From contig NZ_QLYX01000013.1 of assembly GCF_003289645.1 (NCBI RefSeq), positions 62,001-126,000 on the forward strand: 64,000 nt of DNA. The letters run 5' to 3'. The notes under the pieces are model-generated. The model was given only the letters and a program-made list of their open reading frames with translations, ran no database searches and was not told the origin of the DNA. How positions within the stretch are numbered: position 1 is the first letter of the stretch; the number at the start of each line of letters is the position of its first letter. The position numbers were made by a program, and so were the translations under genes. Of this stretch, positions 16,595-24,234 are shown one piece after another. This stretch comes from Actinomadura craniellae (GTDB lineage Bacteria > Actinomycetota > Actinomycetes > Streptosporangiales > Streptosporangiaceae).

Positions 16595-16624
16595 GGCGGG
16601 CCGCCGGCCGTCCGGCGGCCCGCC
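16595..16624. terminator. Bidirectional terminator between convergent genes
   Basis: GGCGGGCCGCCGG (16595-16607) pairs perfectly with its complement at 16612-16624 around a 4-nt loop, flanked by CCCC and GGGG that can extend the stem. It lies between stops at 16590 (plus) and 16631 (minus). Confidence 0.8.
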
Positions 16625-16630
16625 GTGGGG

Positions 16631-16984
16631 TCACTGCTTGGGCTCGGCGGCCTGGATGACCTCGAAGGACCACAGCTCGGCACCGGACGAGGCCGGGCCG
16701 CCGTGCCCGTGCCCATGCCCGTGCCCCGTGCCGGCCTGCTCGGCGGCGGCCTGGGCGTGGCCGCGCTGGAAGGCCTGGCTCTCGGTCCACCGCTGGAAGT
16801 CCTCCTCGCTGCGCCAGCGGGTGTAGACGAAGTACCGGTCGGTGCCGTCGACCGGGCGCAGCAGTTCGAACCCCTCGAATCCCTCGGCCGAGTCGACCAG
16901 CCCGGCTCGCCCGGCGAACCGCCGCTCGAGCTCGGAACGCATCTCCTCGGGCACGGTCAGTACGTTGATCTTCACCACGGACAT
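16631..16984 (-). CDS. Antibiotic-biosynthesis-monooxygenase-fold protein with His-rich insert (heme-degrading-like)
   Basis: This 117-residue ferredoxin-like protein has KINVLTVPEEMRSELERRF, then FEGFELLRPVDGTDRYFVYTRW split around residues 35-58, then WTESQAFQRGHAQ. These are features of the ABM/IsdG-like group that includes the mycobacterial heme oxygenase MhuD. The candidate heme ligand is the His in QRGHAQ. A GHGHGHGHGG insert at about residues 87-96 is unusual and could bind metal. Heme degradation is inference; other ABM proteins are quinol oxygenases. Confidence 0.75.
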   Translation of the reverse strand: MSVVKINVLTVPEEMRSELERRFAGRAGLVDSAEGFEGFELLRPVDGTDRYFVYTRWRSEEDFQRWTESQAFQRGHAQAAAEQAGTGHGHGHGHGGPASSGAELWSFEVIQAAEPKQ

Positions 16985-17245
16985 CGCGAGGCCTCCTCAG
17001 TAGGGCGTGATCGAGCCTATCCAGCGGCACCGGGCGAGGTGGTGTCCGGGCATGCCGGCCGGTACGGTGATCCGGGCCGGTGGGAAGATCACGGTAGGAC
17101 TCACTCGCCGGGAACCGGATCACCGGGAGACTTTCGAGAAATCCCGTGGAATACCGTGAAATCAGTGGCGCACAGCCCATCCGGCGGCCAGGATATGTGT
17201 GCCGGCACCACACCGGCCTCTTCGATCCTGCACTGGAGTTGATCT
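16985..17245. other. Intergenic region between divergent small genes
   Basis: No gene was recognised in these 261 bp. The stretch carries the upstream sequence of the minus-strand ABM gene and of the plus-strand gene at 17246. Its ribosome site, GGAG, is at 17235-17238. No convincing operator repeat was found. Confidence 0.5.
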
Positions 17246-17611
17246 ATGCCCGCCCCCCTGCCGCCTCCCGATGCCGACGGGCGCCGTGCGGGCCGGGCGC
17301 TGGCCGAGGTCGCCTACCGCCTCGGTGACCGGTGCGACCGCGAGGGCGACCTGGACCGCGCGGCACGCTGGTTCCGCCGTGCGGCCGAAACCGGCTGGCC
17401 CGGGGCGGCGCTCCGGCTCGCCGACGTGCTGGGACGGCTCGCCGACGACCGGCCCGAGTCCTCCGAGGTACTGCTGGCCGAGGCCATCCGGTGGATCTCC
17501 CGGGCTTCCGACGCGACCAGCCCCGCGGCCATCGGGCTGATCACCGATACGCTCAACCGGCACCAGCGACTGGCCGCCCGCCGTGGTGGGGACTCGGTCA
17601 CCGTCGGATAG
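17246..17611 (+). CDS. Small TPR/Sel1-like helical repeat protein, function unknown
   Basis: The 121-residue product has helical repeats: VAYRLGDRCDREGDLDRAAR and WFRRAAETGWPGAALRLADV match the Sel1/TPR pattern of A, G and W/Y spacing. A third, poorer helix pair (ISRASDATSPAAIGLI) follows. Such proteins mediate protein-protein contacts. ATG 17246 has GGAG 7 nt upstream. It lies 80 bp before a large membrane protein in the same direction, which may be a partner. Confidence 0.7.
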   Translation: MPAPLPPPDADGRRAGRALAEVAYRLGDRCDREGDLDRAARWFRRAAETGWPGAALRLADVLGRLADDRPESSEVLLAEAIRWISRASDATSPAAIGLITDTLNRHQRLAARRGGDSVTVG

Positions 17612-17691
17612 GGCGTCCGAAAGCCGGATGAACCGCTCAGGCGCTACGGTCGTCGGACTCAGTGGGTTCCAACACTGTGGAAGGTGACCAG

Positions 17692-19149
17692 TTGAACGGC
17701 CAGCCGGAGGAGCCGGGGCGCACGCCACCGGATCACAAGACCACCACGGAGTTCACGCTTCCGGGCCAGTCCGGAACCGCGGACCCGGCAGGCCCCGAGT
17801 CCACCGTCACGGACCCGCCGTCGCCTGGAGTCGCCGAGGACACCGTGACGGACGTGCCGGTCGAGCTGGGGGCTCCCCCCGGCGAGGGCGAGTGGGCGGG
17901 GCGCACGGCCGAGGCCGACACCGCCCCCCGCCCCGCACCCGAGCCCGAACTCCCCTCGCCCACGTACATGCTGAAGGACCCCCCGGCGCCCGCCGTCCCG
18001 CAGGAGATGCCGATGCCGCCCGTGGCGGACGCGCTTCCGCAGCGGGACCGGGCGACCCGGTACGGCCCGGAAACCCCGGCCCCCGGGCCGGGGGAGCCGC
18101 CCGCGGACGGAGCGCTCCCCCCGATCCAGTACGGCCTCAGTGGCCTGCCGGCGCCCGGGCCGGGGGAGCCCACCGCCCCGGCCGCCGAGCCGGCTCCAGA
18201 AGGGCCGTGGACGGCGCAGTTCGGCTCCGCGGAAACGCCGCCGCCCGCGCCGGAAGGGCAGTGGCGGAGCGAGCCGGGTCCGGTGGGGCCGCCGGCCCCG
18301 GCGCAGGAGACCCCGTGGACGGCGCAGTTCGGGTCCGAGGGTGCACCACCTCCCGCGCCGCAGGAACAGTGGCGGAGCGAGGCCCGGTCCGAGGGGGTGC
18401 CGCCCGCCCCGCCGGAGGGACCGTGGACGAGCCAGTTCGGATCCGAGAGCGGGACCGAACCCCGGCCGATGCCCGGGCTGCCGCCGGCGCAGCAGCCCGC
18501 GGGTACGCCCCTGCCGCCGCCCCCGCCCGGGCGGCAGCGTTCCGGTGGCCGGCGGGTGCTGGCGCTCGTCGCCGGAGCCGCCGCCCTCATCGTGCTGGCC
18601 GGTGTGGCGGCGGTTTTGCTGTGGCCGAACTCCGGCAAGGAACCGGCCACCGGACTGCCCGGCGGCGTGGTGTCGGTGACCCCCACTCCGGAGCCGAGCG
18701 GCCCGGGCGGTGAGCCCGCGCCCTCACCGGGCGCACCCGCCCCCGTGCCGTCGGGTCCCGGCAGCGGGCCCGCCCCCGTGCCGTCCGGCGCCCCGCCCGT
18801 GCCGTCGGACGCCCCCACCGCGCCGATCGGCCCGGTGCTCCCGGGACAGGGGCTGGAGTACCGGCTCGTCCAGCAGGACCCCGGCTACTACGAGGTCCTG
18901 CTCACCGTGACCAACGATGGCACCAGGCCGTTGCGGGCCTGGGAGCTGACGTTCACCGCCCCCGGCGACAACGTCAAGAACATCTGGGGCGGCGAGCTGG
19001 TCCGCCGCGGCGAGCACGCGATCATCCGCAGCCTGAAGGACGCCCCGCCGATCCCGCCGGGGGCCGCGTGGGAGATCCGGTACGGCGCCGAGGGCCACCC
19101 GCAGGTCCCGCAGAAGTGCCTGTTCAACAAGAAGCCCTGCGGCTTCTGA
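17692..19149 (+). CDS. Proline-rich, single-pass membrane protein with extracellular CBM2-like domain
   Basis: The 485-residue product has three parts. A long Pro/Glu-rich cytoplasmic arm (about 1-285) carries alternating WTAQFGS and QWRSE modules spaced by PPAP stretches. One membrane helix (VLALVAGAAALIVLAGVA, about 290-312) follows. After a Pro/Ser-rich stalk, a C-terminal domain (about 382-485) has the beta-sandwich pattern of family 2 carbohydrate-binding modules: YEVLLTVTNDGTRPLRAWEL, then IPPGAAWEIRYG. Two Cys near the end (KCLFNKKPC) could form a disulfide. TTG 17692 was chosen for GGAAGG 7 nt upstream. Carbohydrate binding is inferred from the fold; aromatic ligand residues look depleted. 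Confidence 0.7.
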   Translation: MNGQPEEPGRTPPDHKTTTEFTLPGQSGTADPAGPESTVTDPPSPGVAEDTVTDVPVELGAPPGEGEWAGRTAEADTAPRPAPEPELPSPTYMLKDPPAPAVPQEMPMPPVADALPQRDRATRYGPETPAPGPGEPPADGALPPIQYGLSGLPAPGPGEPTAPAAEPAPEGPWTAQFGSAETPPPAPEGQWRSEPGPVGPPAPAQETPWTAQFGSEGAPPPAPQEQWRSEARSEGVPPAPPEGPWTSQFGSESGTEPRPMPGLPPAQQPAGTPLPPPPPGRQRSGGRRVLALVAGAAALIVLAGVAAVLLWPNSGKEPATGLPGGVVSVTPTPEPSGPGGEPAPSPGAPAPVPSGPGSGPAPVPSGAPPVPSDAPTAPIGPVLPGQGLEYRLVQQDPGYYEVLLTVTNDGTRPLRAWELTFTAPGDNVKNIWGGELVRRGEHAIIRSLKDAPPIPPGAAWEIRYGAEGHPQVPQKCLFNKKPCGF

Positions 19150-19206
19150 GGAGCCGCTGCGCAGCCATGACCTGTCAGCCTTGAAGGGGTCATAGCACCT
19201 CGGATC

Positions 19207-19285
19207 CCGAAGGATCACCCGAATGTTCGCTCGGGTGATCCTTCGGTATTCCGGGTGTCCTGGCGTCCCGGATGTTGAAGGATCA
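19207..19285. repeat. Palindromic GAAGGATCA repeat / terminator
   Basis: CCGAAGGATCACCCGA (19207-19222) pairs perfectly with its complement at 19231-19246 around an 8-nt loop, which suits a terminator for the CBM2-like gene. A further half-copy, GGATGTTGAAGGATCA, lies at 19270-19285 and can pair with TGATCCTTC at 19235-19243. The same core recurs in the palindrome at 56595-56650. Confidence 0.7.
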
Positions 19286-19437
19286 TGGGGTTGTGCCCGG
19301 GGGCGGGGGTGGGCGTCGCGGGCGGCGGGGAGGTCTCCGCCGGCCGGTGCCGGCAACGGCCGACCGGGGTGCGGGACGGATCGGGTGGCTGGTTAGGCTC
19401 GTCGGGCCAAGTTCCATCGAGGTTTACGGGGCGTTAA

Positions 19438-20202
19438 GTGCGTATTGCGCGATTTTCGACTGACAGTGGGATGTCCTTCGGGGTGATCGAGGGTGAGGAG
19501 GTCGCCGCCATCGCGGCCCACCCTTTCGGTGAGCTGGTGCCGACCGGGCAACGGTTCGCGCTCGCCGACGTGCGGCTGCTGGCGCCGATCCTGCCGAGCA
19601 AGGTGGTGGCGATCGGCAAGAACTACGCCGAGCACGTCCAGGAGATGGGCGGCGAGCAGCCGGCAGAGCCGGTGGTCTTCATCAAGCCCTCCACCGCCGT
19701 GATCGGCCCCGGGGAGGCCGTCGCGTACCCGGAGAAGCTGTCGCAGCGCGTCGACTACGAGGGCGAGTTGGCCGTGGTGATCGGCCGGATGTGCCGGGAG
19801 GTACCGGTGGAGCGCGCCCCCGAGGTGATCCTCGGCTACACCTGCGCCAACGACGTCACCGCCCGGGACCTCCAGCAGCGCGACGGCCAGTGGAGCCGGG
19901 CCAAGGGGTTCGACACCTTCTGCCCGCTGGGCCCGTGGATCGAGACCGAGGCCGACCCCTCGGACCTGGAGATCACCACCACGGTGAACGGGGAGGTCCG
20001 GCAACGGGCCCGCACCTCGCAGCTGGTGCACGACGTACCGACGCTGATCGCGCACGTCAGCCAGGTGATGACGCTGCTGCCCGGCGACGTCATCCTGACC
20101 GGCACGCCCGCCGGAGTGGGACCACTGGCCATCGGCGACGAGGTCGCGGTGACCGTGGAGTCGGTCGGCACCCTCGCCAATCGGGTCGTCGCGCGTGACT
20201 GA
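19438..20202 (+). CDS. Fumarylacetoacetate hydrolase (FAH) family protein
   Basis: The 254-residue protein is a FAH-family metal-dependent C-C hydrolase or decarboxylase. The FAH core starts at VVAIGKNYAEHVQEMGG (about residue 56), with the metal-binding acidic residues in DYEGELAVVIG and the typical GYTCANDVTARDLQ, TPAGVGPL and GDEVAV stretches. Members act as acylpyruvate hydrolases, oxaloacetate decarboxylases or related enzymes; the substrate is not set by sequence. GTG 19438 fits the family start. In many actinomycetes this gene precedes gltX, but here tRNA genes follow directly. Confidence 0.9.
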   Translation: MRIARFSTDSGMSFGVIEGEEVAAIAAHPFGELVPTGQRFALADVRLLAPILPSKVVAIGKNYAEHVQEMGGEQPAEPVVFIKPSTAVIGPGEAVAYPEKLSQRVDYEGELAVVIGRMCREVPVERAPEVILGYTCANDVTARDLQQRDGQWSRAKGFDTFCPLGPWIETEADPSDLEITTTVNGEVRQRARTSQLVHDVPTLIAHVSQVMTLLPGDVILTGTPAGVGPLAIGDEVAVTVESVGTLANRVVARD

Positions 20203-20295
20203 GCGGTTCATCGACCGGGTAATCGTTTTGGTTCAGGGTCCCCAGGTCCGGTAAGCTCTCTCACGCGCCAGCGGCCCAAGGCCCGCTGACCGCAC

Positions 20296-20367
20296 TGGGG
20301 TATGGTGTAATCGGCAGCACGACTGATTCTGGTTCAGTTAGTCTAGGTTCGAGTCCTGGTACCCCAG
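20296..20367 (+). tRNA. tRNA-Gln (anticodon CUG)
   Basis: This 72-nt cloverleaf has acceptor arms TGGGGTA and TACCCCA, anticodon loop TTCTGGT with CTG, T-loop GTTCGAGTC and discriminator G. CCA is not encoded. A promoter TTGGTT (20228-20233), an 18-bp spacer and TAAGCT (20252-20257) precede it; the same TCCGGTAAGCT block precedes the tRNA-Glu gene. Confidence 0.97.
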
Positions 20368-20492
20368 CGAGGCCGAGAGATCGGCCTTTTCCCTTGTCGA
20401 GGCGATTCGCGACAATCGATTCGAACTAGGGAACCTCGTCCGGTAAGCTGGGCGAGGCCCAAGCGGAACAGATCCGCAAGGGAAAAAGTCCG

Positions 20493-20565
20493 GCCCCCGT
20501 CGTCTAGTGGCCTAGGACGCCGCCCTCTCAAGGCGGTAACGGCGGTTCGAATCCGCTCGGGGGTA
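20493..20565 (+). tRNA. tRNA-Glu (anticodon CUC)
   Basis: This 73-nt cloverleaf has acceptor arms GCCCCCG and CGGGGGT, anticodon CTC in CCTCTCAAG, T-loop GTTCGAATC and discriminator A. CCA is not encoded. It has its own -10 box TAAGCT at 20445-20450 in the same TCCGGTAAGCT context as tRNA-Gln, so the two are probably transcribed separately. The accessory region begins right after it. Confidence 0.97.
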
Positions 20566-20571
20566 CAGCTA

Positions 20572-20610
20572 AAACCGCAGGTCAGGGATATGATCCCCGG
20601 CCTGCGGTTT
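20572..20610 (+). terminator. tRNA-Glu terminator
   Basis: AAACCGCAGG (20572-20581) pairs perfectly with CCTGCGGTTT (20601-20610), with an inner GGAT/ATCC pair, followed by GCGTTTT. Confidence 0.85.
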
Positions 20611-20814
20611 GCGTTTTAAGGACGTGTCGGTCGTCGTCGGCGATGGTGCAACGATCGCAGTGGCATGGACCGTTCGAGACGACCACCCGGACCGCGGTGA
20701 AGGCTTCGGTGCATTGCTCCGCCGGTGATGGGGTGGCGCCCTCTTCCGCATGAGGTGGATGTCGCAGAATATGGCGGCGGAGTGTGGCGCTCGGGGCAGA
20801 CGGACGGAGACGTT

Positions 20815-21585
20815 GTGGACGCAGAGAAGCTGCGGTCGTTGTTCGACCTGACCGGCCGGGTCGCGATCGTCACCGGCGGTACCCGGGGCATCGGGCGGGC
20901 GATCGCCGAGGGATTCGTCGCCGCCGGTGCGAGCGTGGTCGTGGCCAGCCGCAAGGCCGAGGCCTGCGCCGAGACCGAGGCGCGGCTGAAGGCGATGGGC
21001 GGGGCCGCCCTCGGCGTTCCCACGCACCTGGGCGACCTGGAGGCGCTGGACGCCCTGGTGACGCGGACGGTCGAGACCTTCGGCAGGCTCGACATCGTGG
21101 TCAACAACGCGGCGAACGCCCTCGCGTCGCCGCTGGGGGCGATCACGCCGGAGGCGTTCGCCAAGTCCCAGGAGGTCAACGTCCGCGGCCCGGTCTTCCT
21201 GGTGCAGCAGGCGCTCGGCCACCTCACCGACAGCCCCTGCGCCGCGGTGGTCAACGTGGTCTCCGCCGGGGCCTTCCTGTTCTCCCCGTACGTGTCGATG
21301 TACGCCGCGGCCAAGGCCGCCATGGTGGCCTACACCCGCTCGATGGCCGCCGAGTTCGCACCGCGCGGCATCCGGGTCAACGCCCTGGCGCCCGGCACCG
21401 TCGACACCGACATGGTCCGCAACAACCCGCCCGAGTTCCAGAGCGCCATGGAGCAGGCCGCCCTGCAGAAGCGCATGGCCAGTCCCGACGAGATGGTCGG
21501 CCCGGCGCTGTTCCTGGCCTCCGACGCCGCCAGCTTCGTCACCGGGCAGGTCCTCCTCGCCGACGGCGGCCTGGTTCCGCGTTGA
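20815..21585 (+). CDS. Short-chain dehydrogenase/reductase
   Basis: The 256-residue classical SDR has the cofactor motif VTGGTRGIGRAIAEGF near residue 16, NNAAN, the catalytic Tyr-Lys segment YVSMYAAAKAAMVAYTRSM, and the C-terminal FVTGQVLLADGG. It should be an NAD(P)-dependent alcohol/ketone oxidoreductase; a 3-hydroxyacyl or sterol-like substrate would fit the enoyl-CoA hydratase next door. GTG 20815 has GGAGA 4 nt upstream; the upstream in-frame ATG at 20725 adds 30 residues without family similarity. The gene is 81 bp before the hydratase gene in the same direction. Confidence 0.9.
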   Translation: MDAEKLRSLFDLTGRVAIVTGGTRGIGRAIAEGFVAAGASVVVASRKAEACAETEARLKAMGGAALGVPTHLGDLEALDALVTRTVETFGRLDIVVNNAANALASPLGAITPEAFAKSQEVNVRGPVFLVQQALGHLTDSPCAAVVNVVSAGAFLFSPYVSMYAAAKAAMVAYTRSMAAEFAPRGIRVNALAPGTVDTDMVRNNPPEFQSAMEQAALQKRMASPDEMVGPALFLASDAASFVTGQVLLADGGLVPR

Positions 21586-21666
21586 TCACACGCTCGGATC
21601 GGGACCCGCCGGCGACCCCCTGAACCTGCGGCGGGAACGCACCGCCCCACGAAACGAAGGAACCCC

Positions 21667-22557
21667 ATGCTGACCAACGGCGACGCTTACCTGCGCGACA
21701 CCCCCGCATCGGGCCGGACGGTGCGCGTGACGGAGCCCGCACCGGGCGTCCGGCTGCTCACCCTCGACCGGGAGCACCGGCTCAACGCGATGTCCGGCGA
21801 GCTGATCAAGGACCTGCACGCCGCGCTCGACGACGTCGCCGTGGACGACTCCTGCCGTGTCGTCGTCCTCACCGGCGCGGGGCGGGCGTTCTGCGCGGGC
21901 CTGGACCTGCACGAACCCCCGGCCCGCGACGTAGCCTCGGCCGCCCCGGCCGCCCCGGCCGCCGCGGAGGAGGAACCCGCCCGGCGGCGGAGCCCCCAGG
22001 CGGGCATGCACGTCCAGCAGGCCATCGCCGCGCTCGTGCCGAAGCTACGCAACCTGCGCCAGCCGGTCATCGCCGCGGTCAACGGGCCCGCGTCCGGCGG
22101 AGGTTTCGCCCTCGCCCTGGCCAGCGACATCCGCATCGCCTCCGCGACGGCGAAGTTCAACGCGGCCTTCGTCCGCATCGGCCTGTCGGGCTGCGACATC
22201 GGCGTCAGCTGGCTGCTGCCCCGCCTCATCGGCGCCGGGCTCTCGCACGAACTGCTGCTCACCGGCCGCTTCGTCGAGGCCGCGGAGGCGCTGCGCATCG
22301 GCCTGGTCAGCCGGGTCGTCGACGACGGCGCCGTCGTCGAGGCGGCCCTGGAGACCGCCGCCCAGATCTGCGCCAACAGCCCGATGGGTGTATGGATGAC
22401 CAAGGAGGTCGCGTGGAGCCAGCTGGAGGTCTCCAGCCTCCAGGCCGGCATCGACCTGGAGAACCGCACCCAGATCCTCACCTCCTACACCCGCGACCAG
22501 ACCGAGCAGGTCACGTCCTTCCTCGAACGGCGCGCGCCCACCTACACCGACTCCTGA
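21667..22557 (+). CDS. Enoyl-CoA hydratase/isomerase family protein
   Basis: The 296-residue crotonase-fold protein would hydrate or isomerise an unsaturated acyl-CoA in beta-oxidation. Oxyanion-hole segments are AFCAGLDL (about residue 78) and NGPASGGGFALALASDIRIA (about 139). The C-terminal helix is normal. An Ala/Glu/Arg-rich low-complexity insert (about 88-108) follows the first oxyanion segment and is unlike the family core. The second catalytic Glu of classical hydratases is not obvious, so an isomerase or other crotonase activity is possible. It faces the minus-strand tetR gene with 19 bp between stops. Confidence 0.88.
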   Translation: MLTNGDAYLRDTPASGRTVRVTEPAPGVRLLTLDREHRLNAMSGELIKDLHAALDDVAVDDSCRVVVLTGAGRAFCAGLDLHEPPARDVASAAPAAPAAAEEEPARRRSPQAGMHVQQAIAALVPKLRNLRQPVIAAVNGPASGGGFALALASDIRIASATAKFNAAFVRIGLSGCDIGVSWLLPRLIGAGLSHELLLTGRFVEAAEALRIGLVSRVVDDGAVVEAALETAAQICANSPMGVWMTKEVAWSQLEVSSLQAGIDLENRTQILTSYTRDQTEQVTSFLERRAPTYTDS

Positions 22558-22576
22558 AACCGGCCGGAACGCGCGG

Positions 22577-23245
22577 TCACTCGGGCGACGCCGCGGCGGC
22601 CGGCGCCGGCGTGCTCTCCACCAGGGACGAGAGGACGTCGCCGATGAGGTGGAGCAGGACCTCCCGCAGGAGCAGGCGCACCTGGTCACGGGTCAGGCGG
22701 TCCTGCTTGAGCCACTCACGGCTGAGCGCCTCCGCCATCGCGGAGTAGCCGCGGAAGGCCGCCCGGATCTCCGGGTGCTCCCGCGACATCCGGGTGAGGC
22801 CGACGACCTCGGTCATGTGGTCGACGGCGATGTCGCGGGCCCTGTCGAGGATGCCTCCCAGGTCCACGTCGCCTCCCGCCGAGGTCATGTCCAGGGCGAC
22901 GATCCAGGTCTCGCGGTTGCGTTCCAGGAGTTCCAGCCAGGCGTCGATGCTCTCGTCGACGCGGTCGGAGACGCTGGCGCCCGCCACGAACGGCGGGACG
23001 GGAACCGGTGGCACGCTCATCATCTGCCGCACGGCCGCCAGGTACAGCTCGCGCTTGGTACCGAAGTAGTGGTTCAGCAGGCCGCGGCTCACCCCGGCGG
23101 CGGCGGCGATCTCGGTATTGGACACGGTCGTGTACGGGCGGCGGCTGAACAGCTCGCGCGCGCAGGCCAGGATCTGGTCGCGCCGCTCGTCGGGTTCCTT
23201 GCGGACACGGCGCGGCGTCGTACCGTTCACCCGTTGCTCGCTCAT
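22577..23245 (-). CDS. TetR-family regulator at the end of the mce operon
   Basis: The 222-residue regulator has an N-terminal helix-turn-helix (RDQILACARELFSRRPY, then ISNTEIAAAAGVSRGLLNHY-like text from VSNTEIAAAAGVSRGLLNHY, about residues 20-65). A ligand-binding tail follows that fits lipophilic ligands. ATG 23245 has AGGA 5 nt upstream; the longer open frame upstream is a shadow. It follows the Mce-associated gene by 71 bp on the same strand and probably controls the mce operon and/or the SDR-hydratase pair. A candidate operator overlaps the mce promoter. Confidence 0.88.
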   Translation of the reverse strand: MSEQRVNGTTPRRVRKEPDERRDQILACARELFSRRPYTTVSNTEIAAAAGVSRGLLNHYFGTKRELYLAAVRQMMSVPPVPVPPFVAGASVSDRVDESIDAWLELLERNRETWIVALDMTSAGGDVDLGGILDRARDIAVDHMTEVVGLTRMSREHPEIRAAFRGYSAMAEALSREWLKQDRLTRDQVRLLLREVLLHLIGDVLSSLVESTPAPAAAASPE

Positions 23246-23316
23246 CGTGTCCTCGCTGTTGTCACCGGCACCGGTACCCGACCCTACCCGTGGGGGGTAC
23301 GGCGCGGCCGGGCGCC

Positions 23317-24216
23317 TCAACCGCCGGACGACGGGGAGGGGTTCGGCAGCGGTGCCCCGCCGCCCTGACGCTGCTTGCCGTCGCCGTCGACCATGGTCTC
23401 GTTGGCGGCTCCGATCGAGGTCACCTCGGTGATCCGCCACCGCTCGCCGGTACGGATCAGCCGCATGTCCAGGTGGGAGCCCAGGACCCGGCGGGTGCCG
23501 GCGGAGCTGCGCACCTCCGAGTCCATGACCACGATGGCCCGGGCCGTGGAGCCCTCGATGTCGCCGAGGTAGACGGTTCGCACGGTCGCGGTCGCGTCGG
23601 CCTTGAGCCGGGCGATGACGCCCTCCAGGCCGCCGGTGAACGCGGCGTCGTAGGTCTTGGCGAAGTCGTCGGAGGCCAGCGACAGCACCCGGTTCCGGGC
23701 CGCCTGGAGGTTGCGGTGGTCGTAGCTGAGCAGCGCCCGCCCGAACTCGCCGGCCCGCGCGCGCACGGCCTGCCGGTCGGCCTCCCGCTGGGCGGCCTGG
23801 TCGGCCTGGTACCACTGCAGCCCGGCGGTGACGACGGAGGCGACCAGCGCGACCGGGAGGGCGGCCTTGAGCAGCGTCGCCCCCGAGAGAACCCGGCGGC
23901 GGGAGGAATCGTGCTCCTCGCGCTCCGCCTTCTCCGGTTCGTCCGCCTTCGCTTTCTTCGCCTTCGCGTTCGGCGTCTTCGTCTTCTTCGGTGTCTTCGG
24001 CTTCTTCGCCCCGCCTGCCCGCGGCTCCTCCGGTTCGTCGGCCTTCGCGGCCTCCGGTTCGTCGGCCTCCGGCTTCTCCGGCTCGTCGGCCTTCGCGTTC
24101 TCAGGCTTGTCCGCCTCCGGTCCCGTGGCCTTCGCGTCCTCCGGCTCCGTGGTCTCCGGCTCCGCGGTCTCCAGAGCGTCGGTGTCCTGGTCTCCGGTCG
24201 TCGTCTCGGCTGGCAC
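23317..24216 (-). CDS. Mce-associated membrane protein with acidic repeat arm
   Basis: The 299-residue product has a charged low-complexity N-terminal arm (about 1-110) built from ADEPE repeats and a Lys-rich block, one membrane helix (about 115-135), and a C-terminal domain typical of Mce-associated (Mam) proteins: LLSYDHRNLQAARNRVLSL, SDDFAKTYDAAF and WRITEVTSIG. Mam proteins stabilise Mce transporters. GTG 24216 has GGAAGGAGA 5 nt upstream. It starts 18 bp after mceF and belongs to the operon. The arm probably sits in the cytoplasm. Confidence 0.82.
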   Translation of the reverse strand: MPAETTTGDQDTDALETAEPETTEPEDAKATGPEADKPENAKADEPEKPEADEPEAAKADEPEEPRAGGAKKPKTPKKTKTPNAKAKKAKADEPEKAEREEHDSSRRRVLSGATLLKAALPVALVASVVTAGLQWYQADQAAQREADRQAVRARAGEFGRALLSYDHRNLQAARNRVLSLASDDFAKTYDAAFTGGLEGVIARLKADATATVRTVYLGDIEGSTARAIVVMDSEVRSSAGTRRVLGSHLDMRLIRTGERWRITEVTSIGAANETMVDGDGKQRQGGGAPLPNPSPSSGG

Positions 24217-24234
24217 TGCTCTCCTTCCAAGGGG

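Noticed and set aside
17162-17728. 188-codon minus-strand frame opposite the small TPR-like gene
   Set aside because: It is a shadow of the plus-strand gene, which has a ribosome site and a recognisable helical-repeat pattern.
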